Of a stretch of DNA of 64,000 nucleotides, positions 19,803 through 29,284 are shown piece after piece. The translations under genes and the position numbers were made by a program. The stretch is from NCBI RefSeq assembly GCF_014200575.1, contig NZ_JACHBZ010000011.1:132808-196807 (forward strand). Direction: 5' to 3'. Each line of letters opens with the position of its first letter. Position 1 is the stretch's first letter. The stretch is from Mucilaginibacter saanensis (GTDB taxonomy: Bacteria > Bacteroidota > Bacteroidia > Sphingobacteriales > Sphingobacteriaceae). The notes beneath the pieces were generated by a model, which ran no database searches, had not been told where the DNA came from, and was given only the letters and a program-made list of their open reading frames with translations.

Positions 19803-21176
19803 ATGAACAAGAAAAATCAACTGCTCCTCCTTTTTGTTGCATTGTTCCCTGTATTGCTGCATGCACAAAGTAAACTGCCCGATAATATGTTTTTACGCAC
19901 CCTGCCCAATGGCATGGACGTACTTGTGATTGAAGACAACAGTGTGCCGCTTGCAACTATCATGATAACCTGCAAAAATGGCTCATATACCGAAACGCCT
20001 AAATTTAATGGTTTGAGCCATTTATATGAACACATGTTTTTTAAGGCTAATAAAGATTATAGCAGCCAGGAAGAGTTTTTGAACCGGGTAAATGAACTGG
20101 GCATTAAGTTTAACGGATCAACAACCTATGAAAACGTAAACTATTATTTTACGCTCCCTAAGTTTAACCTTGCTGCCGGGCTTACGTTTATGAACTCAGC
20201 CATCCGGTACCCTATGTTTGACAAAAGGGAAATGGCTGGCGAAAATGATGTAGTTGATGGTGAATTTCAAAGGCATGAATCGAGCCCGATGTTTGCTTTA
20301 AGCGATGCCATGGATCACCACATGTGGGGCGATCTGTATAGCCGCAAAAACAGCATAGGTAACCACGAGGTGATTCGGATGGCTACCCCTGATCTGATGG
20401 ATTCCATTAAAAATAAATACTATTTCCCTAATAATTCATTACTCACCATTGCCGGGGATGTAGAGCATGAGGATGTGTTTAATAAGGTTGAACAGATTTA
20501 TGGCAGCTGGAAATCCTCAGGTTTTGATCCGTTTAAAAAATGGCCCATCCCTGAGTTTAAGCCGCTTGAAAAATCTGACTATTTTATTGTGGAATCAAAA
20601 TTAACCCAGGTTCCTATCGTATTGATTGAATGGCAAGGGCCTGATACCCGCAATGATGTAAACTCCACTTACGCTGCCGATGTGTTTTCATACATTTTAA
20701 ATCAAAATTCATCAACGCTGAAAAAGGCACTGGTTCAATCTGGCCTGGCACTTGATGTAAGGATCAATTATTTAACCTTGAAGCATGTTGGGCCAATTAC
20801 CTTGCTTGTGGTGCCAAACCCTAATAAAATTAAGGAGTGTATGGCCGAGGTGAAAAAGCAGCTTACCTTAATGGATAATGATAATTACGTAACAGATGAG
20901 CAAATAGAAACCGCCAAGCAAAAACTCGGTATTATCAGGGTAAGGGAAGAGGAAGTGGCTTCAGATTTTGTACAGGTACTTTCTTTCTGGTGGTCATCAG
21001 CTTCGCTTGATTATTTTACTACTTATAATGACAGGTTAAACAAGGCCACCCGGGCCGATCTGCAAAGCTATGTACGTAAATACATAAAAAATAAACCTTA
21101 TTGCGCCGGTTTACTCATTAATCCCGATTTAGAGGCACAGGTAGTACCACAAAACTTTTTTACAGCTTCTAACTAA
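19803..21176 (+). CDS. Secreted M16 metallopeptidase, catalytic subunit (pair 1)
   Basis: A 457-residue pitrilysin-family zinc peptidase with a signal peptide (1-22, ending LLHAQ). The inverted zinc motif is His73-Leu-Tyr-Glu-His77 (HLYEH), with the distal ligand Glu154 exactly 76 residues after His77 (HxxEHx76E). It is therefore predicted active and periplasmic. An 8-bp gap leads to the inactive partner gene, so the two should form a heterodimeric clamshell. It is closely similar to the catalytic gene at 27890, with shared words such as GLSHL(Y/F)EHMFFKAN and VVDGEFQR. Confidence 0.93.
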   Translation: MNKKNQLLLLFVALFPVLLHAQSKLPDNMFLRTLPNGMDVLVIEDNSVPLATIMITCKNGSYTETPKFNGLSHLYEHMFFKANKDYSSQEEFLNRVNELGIKFNGSTTYENVNYYFTLPKFNLAAGLTFMNSAIRYPMFDKREMAGENDVVDGEFQRHESSPMFALSDAMDHHMWGDLYSRKNSIGNHEVIRMATPDLMDSIKNKYYFPNNSLLTIAGDVEHEDVFNKVEQIYGSWKSSGFDPFKKWPIPEFKPLEKSDYFIVESKLTQVPIVLIEWQGPDTRNDVNSTYAADVFSYILNQNSSTLKKALVQSGLALDVRINYLTLKHVGPITLLVVPNPNKIKECMAEVKKQLTLMDNDNYVTDEQIETAKQKLGIIRVREEEVASDFVQVLSFWWSSASLDYFTTYNDRLNKATRADLQSYVRKYIKNKPYCAGLLINPDLEAQVVPQNFFTASN

Positions 21177-21184
21177 TTGTACCC

Positions 21185-22489
21185 ATGAAAAAGATATTCA
21201 TAACCATACTGTTTGTTTGCTTTGGCCTGCCGGGAGTGTTTGCCCAGTCAGAAACTACATCATTTGATGTGGATGGCATCAAAGTGATATTTAAACCTAC
21301 CTTAAAGGAAATTATTAATGTACGCATGTTTTATCGCGGAGGTGTAACCAACTATCCTGCTGATAAGGCCGGTATTGAAAGATTTGCTTTGGAGGCAACT
21401 ACCGAGTGCGGCACAAAAAAATATGATGCGAACATGTTTAGGGACAAAGCCGATAAATTTGGTATCGACATTAGTACCAGCACCGATTTTGACTATGGTA
21501 ATATTGAAATGGACTGTGTATCAAAGTATTTTAACGAAGGTTGGGACCTGCTTACCGAAGCAGTAGTTAACCCGGTTTTTGATAATGCCGAGGTAGAGCT
21601 TTTTCGCGGCAAGATGCTGGCCCGGATCAGGCAGCAGCAAACAGACCCTGATGACCATGTAGAGGACCTGGTGGTAAAAAACGGATTTGAAGGTACTCCT
21701 TATGCCACTGATCCGGCTGGCGAAGACGCTATTGTAAGCAAGCTGACACCCGCTGAGCTGAAGACTTATTACAACAGCATTTTAAATAAAAAACAGCTGT
21801 TTTTAGTGGTTGCCGGCAAGATCAATAAAGAGGAACTTATTGCAAAAATAAAGGCTTCGTTTGCGGCGCTGCCATCCAAAAATTATACACCCGCGAAATT
21901 GCAGGAGCCCGTTTGGAATGATTACCGGTTGGTTACCGAAAGCCGCAACCTTTCTACCAATTATATCAACGCCATTATGAATTCGCCAACGGTAAGCAGT
22001 AAGGATTATGTACCGTATACTGTAGGTATAGCCGCTCTTGGAGGCTCTTTGTTTAACTTGCTGCGTACCAGGTTAAATTTATCTTATGACCCGGGTGCAA
22101 GCTCTTTAATGCGTCAAATGCCGTACTCCATTATGTATGTAAGTACTACAAACCCCAAAGAGGCTGTAAAAGCGATGACAAGGGTGTTGAACAATGTGCT
22201 TAACTACGGACTTTCTGCCGAGGGCCTGAAAAACATTAAAAGCAGTTATATCACCAATAACTATGTTAAACAGCAAAGCACATCGGCAATTACCTTGAGT
22301 TTAGGCAAGGCCGAAGTTTTGGGCGGATGGGAAATTGCCGAGAACATGCCATCGGCAATTGATAAGGTAACCGTATCGCAAATAAACGCTGCCCTGAATA
22401 AATATATCCGGGGTTTAAGATGGAGTTATTTGGGCGACACACAACAAGCAGATGCCGCGGCAGGGGAGTTTAAAAAAATAATCCATTAA
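21185..22489 (+). CDS. M16 peptidase-like non-catalytic subunit (pair 1)
   Basis: A 434-residue secreted partner with a signal peptide (1-21, ending GVFAQ). At the position of the zinc motif it reads GIERFALEATTECG, with no HxxEH, so it cannot bind zinc. It keeps the C-terminal-domain Arg/Tyr substrate-binding signature (RTRLNLSYDPGASS). This is the expected composition of the inactive half of two-chain M16 peptidases such as the MPP-type enzymes. It is translated directly after the catalytic gene. Confidence 0.9.
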   Translation: MKKIFITILFVCFGLPGVFAQSETTSFDVDGIKVIFKPTLKEIINVRMFYRGGVTNYPADKAGIERFALEATTECGTKKYDANMFRDKADKFGIDISTSTDFDYGNIEMDCVSKYFNEGWDLLTEAVVNPVFDNAEVELFRGKMLARIRQQQTDPDDHVEDLVVKNGFEGTPYATDPAGEDAIVSKLTPAELKTYYNSILNKKQLFLVVAGKINKEELIAKIKASFAALPSKNYTPAKLQEPVWNDYRLVTESRNLSTNYINAIMNSPTVSSKDYVPYTVGIAALGGSLFNLLRTRLNLSYDPGASSLMRQMPYSIMYVSTTNPKEAVKAMTRVLNNVLNYGLSAEGLKNIKSSYITNNYVKQQSTSAITLSLGKAEVLGGWEIAENMPSAIDKVTVSQINAALNKYIRGLRWSYLGDTQQADAAAGEFKKIIH

Positions 22490-22588
22490 CCACCATGGCA
22501 TAACTATTTATGCCATGGCCGCAGGCCTGAAATTACCGGTAATAAAAAAAATGACTTAACGCCCCCATAACCTAATCGCTAAAGTCAT

Positions 22589-22596
22589 TACTTTCG
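22589..22596 (+). promoter_or_regulatory. Putative -7 box of the UbiD-type gene
   Basis: TACTTTCG (one mismatch to TAnnTTTG) lies 4 nt before the ATG at 22601, placing the likely transcription start at or near the start codon. No -33 TTG was found at the usual spacing. Confidence 0.45.
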
Positions 22597-22600
22597 TGGC

Positions 22601-24445
22601 ATGGGGTATAAAAGTTTACAGGCCTGTATTGCCGATCTCGAAAAAAATGGTCACCTGATCAGAATCAAGGAAGAAGTTGATCCGCACCTGCAAATGGCAA
22701 CTATTCATCTGCGTGTATTTGAAAACCAGGGACCGGCTATCCTGTTCGAGAAGGTAAAGGGCAGTAAATTCCCGGCGGTGTCCAACCTTTTTGGTACGCT
22801 TGAACGGTCAAAGTTTATTTTCAGGGATACGCTTGATAAAATTAAAACTCTTGTTGAGCTTAAAAACGATCCGATTAAAGCCGTTAAGCGCCCGTTTAAA
22901 TATACCAATGTGGCACTTACCGCGTTATCGGCACTGCCCATGAAACGTAAGGCTGGCGCTCCGGTTAATTTTGGTCGCTGCCTTATTAGTGATATTCCTC
23001 AAATAGTGAACTGGCCCATGGATGGTGGCCCGTTTGTAACCATGCCGCAGGTATATACCGAAGATGCCGATAAACCAGGCATTATGGATGCCAACCTGGG
23101 CATGTACCGTATACAACTGGCCGGTAACGATTATATTTTAAATAAAGAGATTGGCCTGCACTACCAGCTGCATCGTGGTATCGGTGTGCATCAAACTAAG
23201 GCAAACGCTAAGGGAAAGCCATTAAAGGTGAGCATATTTGTGGGCGGTCCGCCATCGCATCCGGTAGCAGCCGTAATGCCCCTACCCGAAGGATTATCAG
23301 AAATGACTTTTGCCGGTGCATTAGGCAATCGCCGTTTCCGGTATTTTTATGATGAGGAGGGTTTCTGTATTTCGGCCGATGCTGATTTTGTGATCACCGG
23401 GACCGTTATGCCCCTTGAAAATAAACCCGAAGGTCCCTTTGGTGATCACCTCGGATATTATAGCCTGGTGCATCCTTTCCCATTACTAAAGGTGCACAAC
23501 GTGTACCACCGTAAGGATGCTATATGGTCATTCACCGTAGTAGGGCGGCCACCGCAGGAGGATACCAGCTTTGGGGCGCTCATACATGAAATTAGCGGAG
23601 CTGCTATACCTAAAGAAATCCCAGGGCTGCATGCAGTTAATGCGGTTGATGCGGCAGGTGTACATCCGCTGTTGTTTGCCATAGGCAGCGAACGTTATAC
23701 GCCCTATATTAAGGAACGCAAGCCCCAGGAAATATTAACCATTGCCAACCATATACTGGGCAAAAGCCAGCTGAGTTTGGCCAAGTATCTGCTGATTGCC
23801 GCACAGGAAGATGATCCGGCACTTGATGTAAACAATATCAGTGCATTTTTAAGTCATATACTGCAACGTGTTGATTTTACCCGCGATCTGCATTTTTATA
23901 CCCGCACAACCATTGATACGCTTGATTATAGCGGCAGCGACCTAAACTCAGGCAGCAAGGTAGCCATAACTGTTGCCGGCGATATTAAACGCGAACTATG
24001 GACGGAGCTGCCATCATGGTTTGATTTGCCTAAGCCGGTTAATAATTACAAAATGGCTATGCCTGGTGTGTTAATGGTTGAAGTGCCAAAACATATCAAC
24101 CACAAGGATATTGATAACGTAATCAGTATTATTGAATACCGGTTAAAAGAGGAAGAAGATGACCTGAAGGGACTTGCCCTGATGGTGCTTTGTGATGATG
24201 CTACTTTTGCAGCAGCCGATATTAATAATTTTGTTTGGGTAACCTTTACCCGCAGCAACCCGTCGCATGATATATATGGCATAGGCAGCTTTACCGAGCA
24301 TAAACACTGGGGTTGTACAGGGCCGCTCATTATTGATGCCCGCATAAAACCTCATCATGCCCCGGTACTGGAAAAAGACCCCGAAGTTGAAAAACTCGTT
24401 GATAAAATGGGCGAGAAGGGCGGTGCACTTTACGGAATAATTTAA
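22601..24445 (+). CDS. UbiD-family (prenylated-FMN) decarboxylase
   Basis: A 614-residue cytoplasmic decarboxylase of the UbiD family. Typical segments are FEKVKGSKFPAVSNLFGT, the metal/prFMN region IQLAGNDYILNKEIGLHYQLHRG, the EGPFGDHLGYYS glutamate loop and the later VVGRPPQEDTSFGALIHE segment. Bacteroidota make menaquinone, often through the futalosine route, and a UbiD-type enzyme is expected there. Whether this copy is that enzyme or acts on another aromatic or conjugated acid is open. A UbiX-type prenyltransferase is not next to it. Confidence 0.85.
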   Translation: MGYKSLQACIADLEKNGHLIRIKEEVDPHLQMATIHLRVFENQGPAILFEKVKGSKFPAVSNLFGTLERSKFIFRDTLDKIKTLVELKNDPIKAVKRPFKYTNVALTALSALPMKRKAGAPVNFGRCLISDIPQIVNWPMDGGPFVTMPQVYTEDADKPGIMDANLGMYRIQLAGNDYILNKEIGLHYQLHRGIGVHQTKANAKGKPLKVSIFVGGPPSHPVAAVMPLPEGLSEMTFAGALGNRRFRYFYDEEGFCISADADFVITGTVMPLENKPEGPFGDHLGYYSLVHPFPLLKVHNVYHRKDAIWSFTVVGRPPQEDTSFGALIHEISGAAIPKEIPGLHAVNAVDAAGVHPLLFAIGSERYTPYIKERKPQEILTIANHILGKSQLSLAKYLLIAAQEDDPALDVNNISAFLSHILQRVDFTRDLHFYTRTTIDTLDYSGSDLNSGSKVAITVAGDIKRELWTELPSWFDLPKPVNNYKMAMPGVLMVEVPKHINHKDIDNVISIIEYRLKEEEDDLKGLALMVLCDDATFAAADINNFVWVTFTRSNPSHDIYGIGSFTEHKHWGCTGPLIIDARIKPHHAPVLEKDPEVEKLVDKMGEKGGALYGII

Positions 24446-24538
24446 GGGCAAATAGGAAGTGTGCAGGTAGTTAAATTTATAAAAAGTTAATATTTCCGTG
24501 CGGTAATATATTTATCTTTGGGTGTAAAAACTTAGTCC

Positions 24539-26962
24539 TTGCCTTACACTATCACCACTCCTATTAAAGGGGTACTACTTTTCTTTGCTATTTTCTTCTT
24601 AACTATTGTTAAAGGATACAGTCAACAATTTTATATAGCGGCATATAATATGCCTTTACAACGGGTTACCTTAACGCCCAATGGTCCGGTATCGGTATCT
24701 GTTGGAGGCTGCGGAGCCAATGATTTTTTTTCAATAGCCATATTAGGCAATAAGTTATATTACAGTAATGGCTCTTCTATGTTCGCTGGTGATATAACGA
24801 GTGGTGATTCTCCTACCATTACTAATTGTGTTTTTTTGGGGGTAAGTAATTTTGGCAATGCGCTTACTGTTGACAAAAAGGGGATACTATACTATGCCAT
24901 AGGTAACCTGTTGTATTCATTTAATCCGGCTGATGGAAAAATAGTTTTTATAGGGACTATGCCTTATACCGCACAGGGCGATCTGATGTTTTATAACAAC
25001 GAATTGTATATGGCCGCAGGCGAGGGTATAGCCAAGATCAACCTGGCAAATGTTGCCCTGAGTACGCTGTATATACCCATACCTAATGAAACTATTTACA
25101 GTTTAACGGCGGCATCTGTAAACGGAGTTACTAAGGCATACGCATTTTCTGAATATCCCGTAAGGCAAATTTATGAGCTTGATATGCAAAACAAGGTTAT
25201 TAAAGGCGTTGTCGGAGTTCTGCCTTATCAAACCCTTGATGCAGCAAGTGAATCAGAAGCGGGTACTGTGACGTATATCGAAGTTGATCATGTAAGCATC
25301 ACTCAGGAGTGTGACGTACTCAATAAAGGGCGTGTAGAAGTGGTTACCAAGCCGCATACCAGTCATTATACTTACACTTTAAATACGGGAGAGGCCAATC
25401 AAACAGGGATCTTTGACAACCTTGGTCCGGGTAATTATACGGTAACTATTACATCTGACGGTACAGAGCCGCCAAACCCGGTTAGCCTTACAGTGCCCAA
25501 TTATGCTATTGGTAACCCTGCTATTACATTCACTTCAACGCATCCTGTTTGTTTACTCAAGGGTAAAATTAAACTTGATGCAGGTGCCGCTGGCGCAACG
25601 CATAATATAAAATTTAATGGCCAGGTTTACGCCTTTGATCATACTTTTACTGATTTAACTGCGGGTAATTATCACTTTACCATCTTAAACCAAAATGGAT
25701 GTGTAACCGACGAAAAGGATTATACATTACCGGCAGATGACTGTCCTGAAATAGCCATTACCGATATACAAATACAACCTGAGTGCAATGTATATAACCA
25801 GGGAAATGTAAAAGTGATTACCCAGGCACATACAGATAATTATACCTACACCTTAAATGGCATAAGTAATACAACCGGAGTTTTTGATAATCTGAATCCC
25901 GGAAATTACGTGATAACTATAAAGTCAGATGGATTAGCTCAACCAATAAGTAGAGATATTATAGTGCCTGATTTTTCAGTTAATAGCCCGGCCATATCAG
26001 TTATGCCAACTAACCCTTTATGCGATGCTAAGGGGACTGTTAAGCTCGATGCCGGCTCATTCAATTCAACCTATAGCGTAAAATACAATGGTCAGATTTT
26101 TACTTTTGATCATGTATTTACTGAATTAACAGCCGGTATTTATCATTTTACTATCCTGAATCAAAATGGTTGTATCGTTGCCGAAAAAGACTATGCCCTA
26201 CAGCAGGATGTTTGTCCGCCTATAACTATTAACGATGTGCAGATACAGGCGGAGTGCAACGCTTACGAACAGGCCAGTGTAAAGGTAATTACACAAGCTC
26301 ATCCGGATACATATACCTATACTTTAAACAATGTAAGCAACAGTACGGGAGTATTTGATTTTTTAACACCGGGTACTTATACCTTGATTATTAATTCATC
26401 CGGCGGCGATCATGTAGAACAGGCAGTCACCATTCCTGATCTTACTTTAAACAAGCCTGCTATAACTTATAAGATTAAAGACCCGGTTTGTAGTTTACTT
26501 GGCGAAATACAATTTGCCATAAATGGCAACGCCTTGGGAGCAGCCAAGGTTAAACATGGCAATGATATATTTTCGCTTACCGAAACCATAAAAAACCTGC
26601 CCCCTGGCCCCAACCATTTTACCATACTTAGCCAGCAGGAATGTATTTTAGACGAACTGGACATTAACATAACGCAGGATAGTTGCGAACCTGTTATTTT
26701 CCCTAATACATTTACACCCAATGGCGATGGTATCAATGATGTTTTCAGACCAAACCAGGAAAGTGATCCGCTTAATTTTAAGCTATTTATTTATAATAGA
26801 TTGGGTAGCCTGATATTTCAAACACAAAGTATAAGTAATGGTTGGGATGGCACCTATAAAGGTAACCAGGTACCTTACGGCGTGTACTATTGGTTAGCTA
26901 CATATAAAATGCCCGACGGAAAAAACAGCAGGCAAAGCGGATATGTTACGCTGATCAGGTAG
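24539..26962 (+). CDS. Repeat-containing T9SS type B cargo protein
   Basis: An 807-residue secreted protein. The start must be the TTG at 24539: an in-frame TAG lies two codons upstream and the signal peptide (KGVLLFFAIFFLTIVKGYSQ) would be lost from any later ATG. An N-terminal beta-propeller-like region (30-235) precedes three tandem units of about 156 residues, beginning ITQECDVLNKG, IQPECNVYNQG and IQAECNAYEQA. The C-terminus (from about 719, FPNTFTPNGDGINDVFRP to GYVTLIR) is the gliding-motility-associated (CHU_C/type B) sorting domain used by T9SS. It is probably a surface adhesin or fibre; binding partner unknown. Confidence 0.88.
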   Translation: MPYTITTPIKGVLLFFAIFFLTIVKGYSQQFYIAAYNMPLQRVTLTPNGPVSVSVGGCGANDFFSIAILGNKLYYSNGSSMFAGDITSGDSPTITNCVFLGVSNFGNALTVDKKGILYYAIGNLLYSFNPADGKIVFIGTMPYTAQGDLMFYNNELYMAAGEGIAKINLANVALSTLYIPIPNETIYSLTAASVNGVTKAYAFSEYPVRQIYELDMQNKVIKGVVGVLPYQTLDAASESEAGTVTYIEVDHVSITQECDVLNKGRVEVVTKPHTSHYTYTLNTGEANQTGIFDNLGPGNYTVTITSDGTEPPNPVSLTVPNYAIGNPAITFTSTHPVCLLKGKIKLDAGAAGATHNIKFNGQVYAFDHTFTDLTAGNYHFTILNQNGCVTDEKDYTLPADDCPEIAITDIQIQPECNVYNQGNVKVITQAHTDNYTYTLNGISNTTGVFDNLNPGNYVITIKSDGLAQPISRDIIVPDFSVNSPAISVMPTNPLCDAKGTVKLDAGSFNSTYSVKYNGQIFTFDHVFTELTAGIYHFTILNQNGCIVAEKDYALQQDVCPPITINDVQIQAECNAYEQASVKVITQAHPDTYTYTLNNVSNSTGVFDFLTPGTYTLIINSSGGDHVEQAVTIPDLTLNKPAITYKIKDPVCSLLGEIQFAINGNALGAAKVKHGNDIFSLTETIKNLPPGPNHFTILSQQECILDELDINITQDSCEPVIFPNTFTPNGDGINDVFRPNQESDPLNFKLFIYNRLGSLIFQTQSISNGWDGTYKGNQVPYGVYYWLATYKMPDGKNSRQSGYVTLIR
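25291..26690 (+). repeat. Three tandem coding repeats of about 470 bp
   Basis: The units start near 25291, 25765 and 26233 (periods about 474 and 468 bp). Each encodes an ECN/ECD...YTYTLN...TG(I/V)FD...PG(N/T)Y module followed by a KFNGQ(V/I)(Y/F)(A/T)FDH-type module, which has diverged in the third unit. The second half is duplicated within the coding sequence of the T9SS cargo gene. Confidence 0.8.
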
Positions 26963-27021
26963 GTAAATCAATTAACGGTCAAAATATTGATGCAGCTAAT
27001 ATAATCATCAAAATCATCGGT

Positions 27022-27029
27022 TATCTTTG
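27022..27029 (+). promoter_or_regulatory. Putative -7 box of the lipoprotein gene
   Basis: TATCTTTG is an exact TAnnTTTG match 6 nt before the ATG at 27036. It predicts transcription starting at or very near the start codon. Confidence 0.55.
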
Positions 27030-27035
27030 CAGCCT

Positions 27036-27731
27036 ATGAAGAATTTCCTGTTTTGTTTTTTAGTAGCACTTGCGGCCCTTGGTTGCAGCAAACGCGAAGT
27101 GCCACATTATACCATATCAAGATTAGTTAAAAGTGATACCGCCAGTAAGCTTACTGTGAATATAAGTAAACGCATGACCCAGGCTGATTTGCTGAACATC
27201 GCCGCTAAGATCAGGACTGATAGTTCGGCATTACCAAACCTGCAGCTTTGTTATATATTACCAGGACACAATGATAAAAACACCGGCGATAATAACTTTT
27301 ATGCTATTGCCAAATATCCCAATAAAGACCGGGTTACCATGCAGGACACCTTGAAGGATGCCGATGGAAACGCCGTGCGATTAAAAATTACCGGATTAAC
27401 AGAGCAGAGTGCCAAGCACCTGCTTGGTTTAAATCCAAAGGAAATAGCCGGTAAAAATATTTTGGGCCGCTTTATTGACGATTATAATGACACCGTTATT
27501 ATTCCGTTTACCGAGCCTAATGATCCTAAGCACGAAATATATATTATTGAGCTCGATAGCACTGGTAAAGTAGTTTCGGCAACAGTGCCTATGCTCGATA
27601 ATAAGGATGGAGTTCAAAAGTTAATAGTAACTCACCGTGGCGATTATTGTACCTTAAAAGATAGTGTACTCACACAGTATTCTATTGATGATCTGGGCCT
27701 GCCTTATAATAGTATCAAATCGGGTATTTAA
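27036..27731 (+). CDS. Hypothetical lipoprotein
   Basis: A 231-residue protein starting at the ATG at 27036 (the frame could open at a TTG three codons earlier, inside the promoter box, which is unlikely). The leader MKNFLFCFLVALAALGC ends in a clear lipobox (Cys17), followed by SKRE. The rest has no family I recognise; one segment, ARLKITGLTEQS-like in character, and a C-terminal beta-rich part are visible but not diagnostic. It probably sits on the periplasmic face of a membrane. Confidence 0.7.
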   Translation: MKNFLFCFLVALAALGCSKREVPHYTISRLVKSDTASKLTVNISKRMTQADLLNIAAKIRTDSSALPNLQLCYILPGHNDKNTGDNNFYAIAKYPNKDRVTMQDTLKDADGNAVRLKITGLTEQSAKHLLGLNPKEIAGKNILGRFIDDYNDTVIIPFTEPNDPKHEIYIIELDSTGKVVSATVPMLDNKDGVQKLIVTHRGDYCTLKDSVLTQYSIDDLGLPYNSIKSGI

Positions 27732-27775
27732 ATATTCCCTACTCATAAATAAAAATATCAGCCTTAAATAAAATG

Positions 27776-27823
27776 GGATAGAATGACTTTTGATATTTTA
27801 TATCTCAAAAGCTCATTCTATCC
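27776..27823. repeat. Long intergenic hairpin
   Basis: GGATAGAATGACTTTTGATAT (27776-27796, in two parts GGATAGAATGA and CTTTTGATAT) pairs with ATCTCAAAAGCTCATTCTATCC, leaving one bulged base and one mismatch over a 21-bp stem with a short AT loop. No T run follows, so it is not a standard terminator. It sits between the lipoprotein gene and the second M16 pair. Confidence 0.6.
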
Positions 27824-27889
27824 GGCTAAAATCTTCGCGTTTTATAGAATATACCGATATATTTATAGTGTATAAAATATTATAAGTAT

Positions 27890-29269
27890 ATGACCCGGAA
27901 TTTTATCAAAATTTTAACACTAAGTGTTGCAGGGGTGTTTAGCTTTTGCTGTGCAATTGCACAACCCCGGCTACCGGAAGGCTACTTCTGGAAAAAGCTC
28001 CCAAACGGATTGGAAGTGGTGGTTATTGAAAACAGTAAGGTGCCCCTGGCAACTATTGAAATTGCTGTAAAAAATGGTGCTTATACCGAAGGCCCCGAGT
28101 ATAGCGGTTTATCGCACCTGTTTGAGCACATGTTTTTTAAAGCCAACAGGGATTACCCAACCCAAGAAAAATTTTTGAAACGCACGCAGGAGTTAGGCGC
28201 TATCTGGAATGGTACCACCAGTGTTGAGCGTGTAAACTACTTTTTTACTTTTGACAGGGATAGTCTTAAAGCCGGATTGAATTTTATGAATTCGGCCATC
28301 CGTTTTCCGATATACCGCGAAGAGGACATGAAAAAGGAACGCCCGGTTGTTGATGGCGAATTTCAGCGTAATGAGAGCAGTCCTTATTTTCAGCTTTGGT
28401 ATGGTATACAGCAAAAACTATGGGGCGATCTGATTACCCGTAAAGTAGCTATCGGGATACATGAAGTGATCAATACGGCTACGCCCGAAAAGATGATGAT
28501 CATCAAAAACAAGTACTACTTCCCCAACAACAGTTTGCTTACTATTTGCGGCGATGTAAAACACGAAGCCGCCTTTGCCCTGGCCGAAAAAGTTTTTGGC
28601 GATTGGGCCAGCAGCGGATTCAATCCACAGGAAAAATATCCTATTCCGCCGTTTAAACCCCTGGCTAAAACGGAGTATTTTGTAAAAGAATCAACTATTG
28701 CCCGTGCACCCATTATCCAGATTTCATGGCAGGGTCCTTCCTATTTAACCGACTCTGCATCAACAGTGGCTGCCGATGTTTTTTCGACCATTTTAGCGTT
28801 AAACTCATCTAAATTACAACAGGCTCTTGTTGATAAGGGCCTGGCAAGCGGTGTTTACGTAAGCTACTCCACCAGCCGTTATGTTGGTCCTATTGATGTA
28901 ACGGTAATACCAAATCCTAACAAATTAAAGGCCTGTTATGATGAACTTATGAACCAGATAAACAGCTGGGGAAATGCAGATTATTATACCGATGAGCAAT
29001 TGAAAGATGCCAAGGCCATTTTGTTGAGGAGCAATATTCAGGCAAAAGAAAAACCATCAAGCCTGCCCAGTCAAATGAGCTATCAATGGTGCAGCACCTC
29101 GCTGGAGTACTATACCGATCTTGATAACAACTATCAGAAAATAACACGGGCCGACATACAAAAATACCTGAGTACTTATGTTACAGGTAAACCTTATGCG
29201 GCAGGCATTATTATAGCGCCAGAGTTAAGTAAACAAACCAATGTAGCTTCATTTTTTGTAGCTAAGTAA
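27890..29269 (+). CDS. Secreted M16 metallopeptidase, catalytic subunit (pair 2)
   Basis: A 459-residue pitrilysin-family peptidase with a signal peptide (1-25, ending CCAIAQ). It has an intact zinc site: His76-Leu-Phe-Glu-His80 and Glu157 exactly 76 residues after His80. It shares long similar blocks with the gene at 19803 (NGLEVVVIE, GLSHLFEHMFFKANRDYPTQE, VVDGEFQR), so the two are paralogues. A 15-bp gap leads to its inactive partner. Confidence 0.93.
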   Translation: MTRNFIKILTLSVAGVFSFCCAIAQPRLPEGYFWKKLPNGLEVVVIENSKVPLATIEIAVKNGAYTEGPEYSGLSHLFEHMFFKANRDYPTQEKFLKRTQELGAIWNGTTSVERVNYFFTFDRDSLKAGLNFMNSAIRFPIYREEDMKKERPVVDGEFQRNESSPYFQLWYGIQQKLWGDLITRKVAIGIHEVINTATPEKMMIIKNKYYFPNNSLLTICGDVKHEAAFALAEKVFGDWASSGFNPQEKYPIPPFKPLAKTEYFVKESTIARAPIIQISWQGPSYLTDSASTVAADVFSTILALNSSKLQQALVDKGLASGVYVSYSTSRYVGPIDVTVIPNPNKLKACYDELMNQINSWGNADYYTDEQLKDAKAILLRSNIQAKEKPSSLPSQMSYQWCSTSLEYYTDLDNNYQKITRADIQKYLSTYVTGKPYAAGIIIAPELSKQTNVASFFVAK

Positions 29270-29284
29270 ATTTTAAATCTTATC

